A DNA stretch of 5,940 nt from Pedobacter sp. (GCA_028287885.1 JAQBOT010000386.1:1-5940); one strand, 5' to 3'. Positions 1 to 5,596 are shown, counted from the first letter of the stretch. Made by a program: numbers and translations. The notes: generated from the sequence alone by a model not told the origin.

Positions 1-507
1 TTCCATTTTCGCAGGCTCTGCTTTTACAGGTGCACAACATTCCTCGCCTGCACTGTTCGTACCGCAAGTCTGTCCTCTTTCTATAGCTTTGCATTGAACA
101 GTTTCTGGGCGCAAGTCTACAATTAGATTGTCATCAACTACCTTGATCTCTCTAGGTAGCAGTTGTCTGGTGTCGAATTGCGTATTCCCAAATTCAATTT
201 TTACAGTTGCTTTTTGGCTTATTGGTAGCGAGCGCTCCACAAGTTCAATAATTGATAGTGCTTTTGCTACCTTCATAGGCGTATCAACTGCAGAACCCTC
301 AGCTTCAGGTTCCCAAATCTGTACAATCACTTCAGTCCATGCATTCATCTTTCCGCCACAATCTACAGAGGTAATCGGCGCCAGCTTAATTTCAGTTATG
401 TGAAAAGAAGGTCTGATCCTTGTGTTCTCTGCATATTCAAACTGCAAATGATGATCGGGATGCGCAGACAATTGCGCTTTGAAATTCTGCCATTCTAAAG
501 TTTCCAT
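1..507 (-). CDS. DUF6428 family protein, ars-operon associated (3' end beyond window)
   Basis: The frame is open from the ATG at 507 to the left edge (169 codons, no stop), so the C-terminus is missing. The protein begins METLEWQNFKAQL and carries a central FHITEI segment (residues 35-40), then DCGG (49-52) and QIWEP. I recognise this as the DUF6428 pattern; members of that family commonly sit beside arsR in Bacteroidota arsenic operons. No signal peptide or membrane segment is visible, so it is probably cytoplasmic. Cysteines occur at 50, 139 and 148, with a vicinal pair at 157-158 near the truncated end, which could bind a thiophilic metal such as As(III); that is inference, as the biochemical role is unknown to me. 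The gene starts 36 nt after the arsR stop on the same strand and in the same frame, so co-transcription under ArsR control is very likely. A GAGGAA sits 15 nt before the ATG, a rather long spacing. Confidence 0.8.
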   Translation of the reverse strand, partial: METLEWQNFKAQLSAHPDHHLQFEYAENTRIRPSFHITEIKLAPITSVDCGGKMNAWTEVIVQIWEPEAEGSAVDTPMKVAKALSIIELVERSLPISQKATVKIEFGNTQFDTRQLLPREIKVVDDNLIVDLRPETVQCKAIERGQTCGTNSAGEECCAPVKAEPAKME

Positions 508-543
508 ATGACTTTTGTTTAATTCCTCAAAAAAATTATAGCC

Positions 544-888
544 CTAATTACAACATGATCCATCAGTAGATTGCTCCCCATTAAACGCCGATAAAAAGGT
601 TCCAAGCTGGGCGGAGAGCAATGCCCAGCCCTGTACATCTATGCAGTAACAAACACTAACCCCCTCGATTGTCCCCTTTATAAGGCCTGCATTCTTTAAT
701 TCCTTAAGATGCTGGGAGATGGTAGCCTGGGCAAGCCCGAGTTCAATAACCAAATCACCACAAATACAAGAATTCGCAGCCATCATATGCTGTAAAATTG
801 CAATCCTCGCCGGATGACCAAGAGCCTTCAACAACATGGCAAGGTGATTCTGTTCGGAGGTAAATATTTCAGTTTTAGTCGTGCCCAT
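544..888 (-). CDS. arsR: ArsR/SmtB-family metalloregulatory repressor
   Basis: The product is a 114-residue winged-helix repressor, the usual length for ArsR. The N-terminal helix contains LKALGHPARIAIL (residues 21-32 region), the classic ArsR signature. SCICGDLV (40-47) places a C41-x-C43 pair at the position of the As(III)-sensing CVC motif of E. coli ArsR. The recognition helix is LAQATISQHLKELKNAGLI (52-70), followed by a wing with C80 and C82, and the tail ends in a vicinal pair C112-C113. The C-terminal helix shows no histidine ligands of the SmtB/CadC zinc site, so arsenite or antimonite is the likeliest effector. Expected role: bind the operator as a dimer, repress its own operon and release on metal binding. 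The DUF6428 gene follows after 36 nt; the other ars genes (phosphatase-type reductase, ACR3 pump) would be expected beyond the left edge. The start is the ATG at 888. Confidence 0.95.
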   Translation of the reverse strand: MGTTKTEIFTSEQNHLAMLLKALGHPARIAILQHMMAANSCICGDLVIELGLAQATISQHLKELKNAGLIKGTIEGVSVCYCIDVQGWALLSAQLGTFLSAFNGEQSTDGSCCN

Positions 889-897
889 ATCAATTGC

Positions 898-915
898 AAT
901 ATTACGATTAATATT
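898..915. promoter_or_regulatory. Candidate ArsR operator (7-4-7 inverted repeat)
   Basis: AATATTA-CGAT-TAATATT is a perfect 7-bp inverted repeat with a 4-nt centre, lying 10-27 nt upstream of the arsR ATG. It overlaps the candidate -7 element and the probable transcription start, where a repressor of this family would block RNA polymerase. The symmetry is read directly; assignment to ArsR is inference, and AT-rich dyads can occur by chance. Confidence 0.45.
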
Positions 916-941
916 AGAAAGCAGGTATTTTAAATGTCAAA
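909..941 (-). promoter_or_regulatory. Candidate Bacteroidota promoter of arsR
   Basis: On the minus strand a TTTG (941-938) is followed after 21 nt by TAATATTA (916-909). This approximates the Bacteroidota -33 TTTG and -7 TAnnTTTG consensus (6 of 8 matches in the -7 box). The predicted transcription start near 900-905 gives a short leader before the ATG at 888. The candidate operator at 898-915 overlaps it. Confidence 0.4.
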
Positions 942-970
942 TTAAATGGAAATCTAAAGCACTAGAAGCA

Positions 971-1016
971 GTGAGATGATAAGGCTTTAAATGGTGAGAT
1001 GATAAGCTCTAAATTG
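971..1016. repeat. 23-bp tandem direct repeat, possible operator
   Basis: Two adjacent copies with a 23-bp period (971-993 and 994-1016) share an identical first 13 bases, GTGAGATGATAAG, and match at 18 of 23 positions without gaps. The second copy ends 4 nt before the TATCTTTG element of the Fur-family gene, so it covers the -33 region. The period is close to two helical turns, so proteins bound to each copy would lie on nearly the same face. Function is unknown; it may be a binding site or just a local duplication. Confidence 0.6.
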
Positions 1017-1019
1017 CTT

Positions 1020-1027
1020 TATCTTTG
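1020..1027 (+). promoter_or_regulatory. -7 element of the Fur-family gene promoter
   Basis: TATCTTTG matches the Bacteroidota consensus TAnnTTTG at every fixed position. No good TTTG is present 19-21 nt upstream; the tandem repeat occupies that region. Only 5 nt separate the element from the ATG at 1033, so transcription would begin at or next to the start codon, implying a leaderless or nearly leaderless mRNA. Confidence 0.5.
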
Positions 1028-1032
1028 TATTG

Positions 1033-1446
1033 ATGAATGCGCTAGAAAACAAATTGTTGCAAAAACAAATAAACCCAACAGCTATGCGGTTGCTCGTTTT
1101 GGACTTTCTAGAAAAACAATCCAAAGCTGTCAGCCTCACGGACATGGAACTCTCCATGGAGCCTCTGGACCGCGTCACCCTATTCCGCACGATAAAAACA
1201 TTTGAAGAGCACGGGCTGGTACATCGGATTGAAGACGGAAGCGGGGCATCAAAGTTTGCTATTTGCGCTGCAGACTGCGATTCTACACAACATCATGATC
1301 TTCACGTTCACTTCTATTGCAGCCACTGCAATGAAACATATTGCCTCCCCAAGACACACATTCCTGAAGTTGAATTGCCAGCAAATTATGTGGCTTTGGA
1401 AAGAGAGCTAATTGTTAAAGGCATTTGTGCAGCCTGTACAAAGTAA
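1033..1446 (+). CDS. Fur-family transcriptional regulator
   Basis: The product is a 137-residue protein, normal for Fur/Zur/PerR. The N-terminal half is a winged helix: NPTAMRLLVLDFLEKQ (14-29) is the usual first helix, and DRVTLFRTIKTFEEHGLVHRI (46-66) matches the Fur recognition-helix pattern. The C-terminal dimerisation and metal domain starts with HHDLHVHF (87-94) and has two structural-zinc pairs, C96-x2-C99 and C132-x2-C135; H91 and H93 sit where Fur proteins keep regulatory ligands. The ATG at 1033 is preferred over the TTG just before it at 1030, because it gives the standard N-terminus. The gene is divergent from arsR, and 57 bp separate it from a Zn/Cd/Pb-type export ATPase on the same strand, so regulation of that pump is the obvious hypothesis. 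Sequence alone does not tell whether it is Zur-, Fur- or PerR-like; the neighbour favours zinc sensing. Confidence 0.93.
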   Translation: MNALENKLLQKQINPTAMRLLVLDFLEKQSKAVSLTDMELSMEPLDRVTLFRTIKTFEEHGLVHRIEDGSGASKFAICAADCDSTQHHDLHVHFYCSHCNETYCLPKTHIPEVELPANYVALERELIVKGICAACTK

Positions 1447-1449
1447 CTT

Positions 1450-1464
1450 TGCAATACAATTGCA
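1450..1464. promoter_or_regulatory. Candidate Fur-family box (7-1-7 dyad)
   Basis: TGCAATA-C-AATTGCA is a 7-1-7 inverted repeat with 6 of 7 pairs matching (equally, a perfect 6-3-6 dyad). The 7-1-7 layout is the one described for Fur, PerR and Zur boxes. It lies between the Fur-family gene and the ATPase gene, 12 nt upstream of the TACTTTTG element, where a bound regulator could affect polymerase. The dyad is seen directly; the binding protein is inferred. Confidence 0.45.
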
Positions 1465-1476
1465 GGGCATTGCTAT

Positions 1477-1494
1477 TACTTTTGTACCGAGGAA
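1477..1494 (+). promoter_or_regulatory. -7 element and ribosome-binding site of the export ATPase
   Basis: TACTTTTG (1477-1484) fully matches TAnnTTTG. A TTTG lies upstream at 1448-1451, but the 25-nt gap is longer than usual, so the -33 contact may be poor or regulator-assisted. GAGGAA (1489-1494) is 9 nt before the ATG at 1504, a good Shine-Dalgarno-like site for this phylum. Transcription starting from this element would begin inside or close to that site; read-through from the upstream regulator gene is equally possible. Confidence 0.45.
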
Positions 1495-1503
1495 AATAGC
1501 ACA

Positions 1504-3525
1504 ATGAAAGATTCGATAAGCCATACGCCTACAATTCATGAACACCAATATGAACTTAAGCATGATCAGAAAGATAAGGATCGAGAAGATGACAACGATC
1601 ACGAAGATGAGCATGATCATGATAACGAAAACGAGCATGCCCACGATCACGGCCATGAGCATGGCGGAGGTGGCGGATGGAGAACTCAGGCACCCCTACT
1701 AGTCGCCTTGTTCATTCTTGTCGTCATGCAAATATTGGAACTTGGCTTTCAGCTGCGCTTAAATAACTATGTAAGTTTGTTCATTTATGGAGCTGCATTT
1801 CTTCTGTCGGGATATAAGGTGCTTGATCTTGCTTATAGGAAAGCAATTCGATTTGACTTCTTTAATGAGTTTGTTCTGATGAGCGTAGCCACAATCGGAG
1901 CTTTTGCCATAGGAGCTTACAGCGAGGGACTTGCCGTAATGGTGTTCTACTCCGTTGGCGAATGGTTTCAGGATGCAGCAGTTGACAAAGCAAAAAGAAA
2001 CATTAAGTCTTTACTGGACCTTCGTCCGGACCTCGTCGAAGTAATCAGGCATGGAAAAGTTTCAAGCCAAAAAGCGGAGACGGTTGACTTGGGAGAGACC
2101 ATACAAGTTAAGGCGGGAGAGCTCGTGCCGCTAGACGGCATCTTGCAATCGGAACAAGCAGCATTCAATACTGCGGCTTTAACTGGGGAAAGTATGCCTG
2201 AAACTAAGCTGAAAGGCGCGCAGGTGTTTGCCGGCATGATTAGCATCAACCAACCCGCTTTGCTAAAGGTAAATGCGAGTTACAAAGACAGCAAGTTAAG
2301 TAAGATCCTGGAGCTCGTTCAGGATGCCACGGCGCGGAAATCTAAAACACAGCTTTTCATATCCAAATTCGCAAAGGTATATACACCCATAGTTTTCGCT
2401 TTGGCCCTCCTTGTGGTGTGTGCACCTTACCTAATCGTGCAGGATTATAGCTTTAGAGAGTGGCTTTACCGGGGGCTTGTGTTCCTCGTGGTCAGCTGCC
2501 CCTGTGCCCTGGTCGTCTCCATTCCTTTAGGCTACTTTGGAGGGATCGGCCTTGCCTCAAAGAATGGAATCCTGTTTAAAGGCTCAAACTTTCTTGATGT
2601 AATGGCTCAGGTAGATACAGTTGTTCTGGATAAAACCGGAACCTTGACGAAAGGCGTATTTGAGGTTCAAAAAGTTGTAAGTCTGCACATTCCGGAAACA
2701 CAATTTATTAAACTATTGGCTGCTCTCGAAAGTAAGTCGACACATCCCATTGCAACTGCAATTGCTAAGTATTCCAATGATGAACATTCACCTTTAATGG
2801 TTACAGGTCTCGAGGAAATCTCTGGATATGGGTTAAAAGGCAGCATAGACGGTAAACGTGTAATCGCCGGTAACCTGAAGCTGTTGAAGAATTGTCGCGT
2901 AACCTACGACGCAAGCCTCGAGAATATTCAAGATACCATCGTTGCGGTTGCTATTGATGATCATTTCGCTGGCTACGTTGTTATTGCAGATTCAATCAAA
3001 GATGACGCAAAAGCAGCCGTTATTGCGCTTAAAAAGAAGAAAGTACATGTTGTGATGCTTAGTGGCGATAAACGTTCAGTTGTGGAGCGTGTAGCTGCTT
3101 TACTTGGTATTGATGAATACTACGGTGATTTGCTGCCGGAGGATAAAGTAAAGAAACTGGAAGAATTAAAGGCACAAGGTAGACGGGTGGCGTTTGCAGG
3201 CGACGGAATAAATGACGCACCTGTAATTGCGGCATCGGATGCGGGCATTGCAATGGGGGCTTTAGGCAGTGGCGCCACCATAGAGACCGCTGATGTGGTG
3301 ATCCAAAACGATCAGCCTTCGAAGATCTCAGTAGCCATCCGGATCGGGCAATTAACAAAAAACATTGTATGGCAAAACATCAGTCTAGCTCTTGCGGTTA
3401 AAATCATTGTGCTGATACTCGGTGCCGGCGGTCTTGCAACCTTGTGGGAAGCAGTTATTGCAGATGTTGGTGTTGCCTTATTGGCAATCTTCAATGCAAT
3501 CCGCATCCAGCGGATGCAGATTTAA
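1504..3525 (+). CDS. P1B-type heavy-metal-exporting ATPase (Zn2+/Cd2+/Pb2+ group)
   Basis: This 673-residue inner-membrane pump couples ATP hydrolysis to export of divalent metal. Motifs in order: actuator-domain TGES (227-230); SCPCALVVSIPLG with the CPC metal site (332-334); DKTGT with the phosphorylated aspartate D376; the HP motif of the nucleotide domain (414-415); GDK (521-523); and GDGINDAP (566-573). Membrane helices cover about 62-80, 90-108, 122-150, 292-313, 322-346 and two near 622-667. K633 and D654 in the last helices, plus E153 in the GEWFQDAA segment, match the ZntA/CadA transport-site pattern and argue against a Cu pump. There is no N-terminal HMA domain. Residues 1-53 instead form a hydrophilic tail with 12 histidines, densest at HAHDHGHEH (45-53), followed by a pentaglycine linker. 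The gene has its own -7 box and follows a Fur-family gene; a strong hairpin closes it. Exact metal preference is unproven. Confidence 0.97.
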   Translation: MKDSISHTPTIHEHQYELKHDQKDKDREDDNDHEDEHDHDNENEHAHDHGHEHGGGGGWRTQAPLLVALFILVVMQILELGFQLRLNNYVSLFIYGAAFLLSGYKVLDLAYRKAIRFDFFNEFVLMSVATIGAFAIGAYSEGLAVMVFYSVGEWFQDAAVDKAKRNIKSLLDLRPDLVEVIRHGKVSSQKAETVDLGETIQVKAGELVPLDGILQSEQAAFNTAALTGESMPETKLKGAQVFAGMISINQPALLKVNASYKDSKLSKILELVQDATARKSKTQLFISKFAKVYTPIVFALALLVVCAPYLIVQDYSFREWLYRGLVFLVVSCPCALVVSIPLGYFGGIGLASKNGILFKGSNFLDVMAQVDTVVLDKTGTLTKGVFEVQKVVSLHIPETQFIKLLAALESKSTHPIATAIAKYSNDEHSPLMVTGLEEISGYGLKGSIDGKRVIAGNLKLLKNCRVTYDASLENIQDTIVAVAIDDHFAGYVVIADSIKDDAKAAVIALKKKKVHVVMLSGDKRSVVERVAALLGIDEYYGDLLPEDKVKKLEELKAQGRRVAFAGDGINDAPVIAASDAGIAMGALGSGATIETADVVIQNDQPSKISVAIRIGQLTKNIVWQNISLALAVKIIVLILGAGGLATLWEAVIADVGVALLAIFNAIRIQRMQI

Positions 3526-3529
3526 AAGA

Positions 3530-3559
3530 AAAGCCTGCTAAAATATAATAGCAGGCTTT
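3530..3559. terminator. Bidirectional intrinsic terminator
   Basis: AAAGCCTGCTA (3530-3540) and TAGCAGGCTTT (3549-3559) form a perfect 11-bp stem with an 8-nt loop. It lies 4 nt after the ATPase stop codon and 21 nt beyond the stop of the converging lipoprotein gene at 3581. On the minus strand the stem is followed by TCTTTTAAA, a better U-tract than on the plus strand, where only the three T's at the stem base are present. It most likely ends transcription from both sides. Confidence 0.85.
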
Positions 3560-3580
3560 CAGTCAATATATAGGAAATAA

Positions 3581-4018
3581 TTATTGTTGTGGTGGCTTTT
3601 GAGTGCCAGAGCCTGAGCCACTTCCACCCGAAGTTCCACTACCACTTCCCGAAGTTCCAGTACCGCTTCCTGAAGTTCCGCTTCCACTTCCACTTGAAGT
3701 TCCAGTACCAGCTGCGCCGCCACTAGTTCCTGCTCCACTTCCAGTACTTGATCCTGTTCCCGTTCCAGAGCCAGTTGTACCACTTCCGGTGCCGGTGGCG
3801 CCACCTGTACTAGGTGTACCAGTTCCAGTGCCTGAGCCTGTACCTGTAGTACCTGCTCCGGCAGTATCGGTCATTGAAGTATCTGCCATCGTGGAGTCAG
3901 TCATAGATGTGTCTGTAGTGGCGGAGTCAGAAGATCCACCTCCGCTTTTATTAGAATTACATGCTGCAAAAACCATCCCGGAGAATGCAAGAATCATTAA
4001 TGGTTTAAAGTTCATCAT
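3581..4018 (-). CDS. Small low-complexity Gly/Ser/Thr-rich lipoprotein
   Basis: I recognise no named family. The N-terminus is a clear lipoprotein signal: a basic start, a hydrophobic stretch (LMILAFSGMVF) and lipobox FAAC with the acylated cysteine at residue 20, so the mature protein should be anchored in an envelope membrane. Next is an acidic Asp/Ser/Thr/Met segment with DTSMTD occurring twice (36-41, 46-51). Residues 53-139 are almost only Gly, Ser and Thr with a few Ala, and the end is QKPPQQ. Short lipoproteins with an acidic Asp/Thr/Met tail are common in Sphingobacteriaceae, but this long Gly/Ser/Thr tract would be disordered and sticky or linker-like. Two adjacent ATGs (4018, 4015) could start it; no Shine-Dalgarno site is seen, only an A-rich leader, normal for this phylum. 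The terminator at 3530-3559 follows its stop. The signal peptide supports this strand over the antisense open frame. Confidence 0.8.
   Translation of the reverse strand: MMNFKPLMILAFSGMVFAACNSNKSGGGSSDSATTDTSMTDSTMADTSMTDTAGAGTTGTGSGTGTGTPSTGGATGTGSGTTGSGTGTGSSTGSGAGTSGGAAGTGTSSGSGSGTSGSGTGTSGSGSGTSGGSGSGSGTQKPPQQ
3603..3860 (-). repeat. Degenerate minisatellite-like repeat inside the Gly/Ser/Thr lipoprotein gene
   Basis: The coding DNA is built from degenerate short units. On the plus strand GAAGTTCC recurs at 3630, 3651, 3672 and 3696, spaced 21, 21 and 24 nt, which corresponds to 7-8 residue units such as TSGSGSG. Related GGTACTGG/GGAAGTGG units continue to about 3860. All period lengths seen are multiples of three, so unit gain or loss would keep the frame and alter protein length. 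Confidence 0.7.
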
Positions 4019-4140
4019 TTTTTAGTTTTGTAGGTTAATTGTATTTGATTGTTAGTTAGTTACTAAACTCTTCGATACACTACTTACAATCAACTTAAAA
4101 TGTTTACCAATTAGTAAAAAAACCAAAAAATCAAGTATAA

Positions 4141-4161
4141 AACCCTGTATACCAGGTAGTT
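4141..4161 (-). terminator. Weak hairpin downstream of the 472-residue lipoprotein gene
   Basis: On the minus strand CCTG-GTATA-CAGG forms a short stem, which can be extended by AAC/GTT across a 2-nt bulge, and is followed by GTTTTATA. It begins 17 nt after the stop codon at 4178. The stem is short and the T-run has only four bases, so termination here may be inefficient. Confidence 0.3.
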
Positions 4162-4177
4162 TTTGCGGCGCTAAGCA

Positions 4178-5596
4178 CTAGTTCCAATCAAGCCAGGCAC
4201 TTGCTAAAGCCCAGGTATCCGACGGTCCTACAGCACCCCGATAGGTAACCTTTGCAAAACTAGCGAAGTCTGAATCTTCCAAATTTGCTCCGGTAAGCGC
4301 CGCAGATCCTTCCGCAGGCGTAAGATCAGGGCTACCACCCGCGGCGTACACGGTTTTCACTTTCAAATCTGCCAATTGGTTCACAATTACATTCCTGTTT
4401 AATGACGGCTTTTCGATTGAACTTTGATCAGACTCAATGGCCCATGCTGCAACCGCAGCATCCGGCGTAATAATAACCCCAGTAGGTCCATTGTCATACG
4501 TAAAGGCTCTTGTAGGATCATCGCTATTGACCAAATTGAATTTAAAGACAGAGCCTAGATTATTTACCAAGATTGGTTTTGTTTTAGGGCAGAGCATCAA
4601 TCCACCATTTGAGTAGCCAGCAATAATTGAATTTTGAACATCAAACCGGGTGTTTCTCCGAATGTAAATTCCCTGACTTTGATCTGCTTCTGGCTGATCT
4701 GCACTTGGACCTATAATGGTCATGTTGGATATCACCGGCCTGGTATATGGCATGGCGTCTGAGGCATCCATATCGTTAAGGCTTTCCATTCCGTTTGCGC
4801 GAATAGCCACTGTAGACGGTACACTGCGGTATGAAATTAAGAACTGCAGATTACCACGGTAACCTCTGTCAAAATCAAAGTTATCATCACCGTTGTTATA
4901 TGCAACCAAATATTTTCCGTTTACCGTACCCCCAACAAATTGAAAGGCATCATCATTGGAATATTTAACCATGACATTTTCCAGTACAGTACCGGAACCT
5001 ACGCCGTTCAAACTAAGTCCGCTTGCCTGATCTAATGCCCATTCGGTTTCCATAGCCGGGTTTAAACCGCCGGCATATTCTAAACGTAAATACTTTATTG
5101 ATCCGGAATTATCGTCATCGGTGGTGCCGCCAAACTCGGTATCAGCAGAGACTGGTAAACCAGATACGTTAAGCTTACCTGCGACGCCGTTGGTAGAGGC
5201 CTTTCCAAGTACAATGATTCCGATCCAGTCGCCTGCCGCTTTCGACGGTGCTCCAGAAGTAAATACGACTGGCTGATCCAGAGTTCCATTGATATTCAGT
5301 TTGGATCCGCTGGTAACGATTAAGGCAGCTTTCGTGTCTGGCGTGCCGCTAGCCTCCGCAACGACAGTGACACCCTGTGGTATGGTTAAAGTCACGTTAT
5401 TTTTTACGTAGACCCTTCCTTTTAATACATAGTTGTTTTTTGAATCCAACTCCGTATTTGTGGTAATGTCTCCAGTTAAAACAACGGTTTGTTTTTCCTC
5501 AGGAATAAACGCCGCATTATCGGTTTTTTTGCAGGAAAAGATGGTGATTGCACACAGCAATACCAGCAAATGGACAAGTTTGTAGTTTGTTTTCAT
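4178..5596 (-). CDS. Secreted lipoprotein of the Bacteroidota beta-helix-like family, function unknown
   Basis: This is a 472-residue lipoprotein. The signal peptide is MKTNYKLVHLLVLLCAITIF with lipobox IFSC and acylated C22, followed by KKTDN; lysines and acid just after the cysteine resemble Bacteroidota surface-export signals, so cell-surface display is possible. Mature-domain features: NNYVLKGRVYVKNNVTLTIP (54-73) and LIVTSGSKLNINGTLDQPVV (92-111), typical first rungs of a right-handed parallel beta-helix; then GG-x5-DNSG-x3-YLRLEYAG (156-176), a hallmark of this family; VMVKYSNDDAFQFVGGTVNGKYLV (about 208-231); and DDNFDFDRG (237-245). The C-terminus has YRGAVG (452-457) and the tryptophans W462, W468 and W471, matching the usual family ending, so the protein appears full length. 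No T9SS sorting domain follows. Homologues are often misnamed multidrug transporter, which the sequence does not support; it has no membrane helices beyond the signal. A polysaccharide- or surface-binding role is inference. Confidence 0.88.
   Translation of the reverse strand: MKTNYKLVHLLVLLCAITIFSCKKTDNAAFIPEEKQTVVLTGDITTNTELDSKNNYVLKGRVYVKNNVTLTIPQGVTVVAEASGTPDTKAALIVTSGSKLNINGTLDQPVVFTSGAPSKAAGDWIGIIVLGKASTNGVAGKLNVSGLPVSADTEFGGTTDDDNSGSIKYLRLEYAGGLNPAMETEWALDQASGLSLNGVGSGTVLENVMVKYSNDDAFQFVGGTVNGKYLVAYNNGDDNFDFDRGYRGNLQFLISYRSVPSTVAIRANGMESLNDMDASDAMPYTRPVISNMTIIGPSADQPEADQSQGIYIRRNTRFDVQNSIIAGYSNGGLMLCPKTKPILVNNLGSVFKFNLVNSDDPTRAFTYDNGPTGVIITPDAAVAAWAIESDQSSIEKPSLNRNVIVNQLADLKVKTVYAAGGSPDLTPAEGSAALTGANLEDSDFASFAKVTYRGAVGPSDTWALASAWLDWN

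Noticed and set aside
128..403. Plus-strand open frame of 91 codons at the left end
   Set aside because: It lies opposite the DUF6428 coding frame, which has recognisable motifs and runs from a start 36 nt after arsR; the plus-strand product resembles nothing.
999..1411. Two plus-strand open frames overlapping the Fur-family gene in other frames
   Set aside because: The Fur-family frame explains the whole stretch with clear domain motifs; the alternative products have none.
1408..1662. Minus-strand open frame with a hydrophobic Ile/Met/Val-rich product
   Set aside because: It is the reverse reading of the His/Asp codon run (CATGAT-type) in the ATPase N-terminus and spans the promoter region, so the apparent membrane protein is an artefact.
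1968..3506. Minus-strand open frames within the ATPase gene
   Set aside because: All lie opposite well-conserved P-type ATPase motifs and show no domain of their own.
3603..4025. Plus-strand open frame of 140 codons rich in Pro, Val, Leu and Glu
   Set aside because: It is antisense to the lipoprotein gene, has no signal or family features, and its composition is exactly what Gly/Ser/Thr repeat codons give when read on the opposite strand. It stays open only because the repeat lacks stops.
4056..4066. TTAGTTACTAA palindrome in the leader of the small lipoprotein gene
   Set aside because: An 11-bp AT-rich palindrome among repeated TTAG units has no partner site or recognised regulator and is likely incidental.
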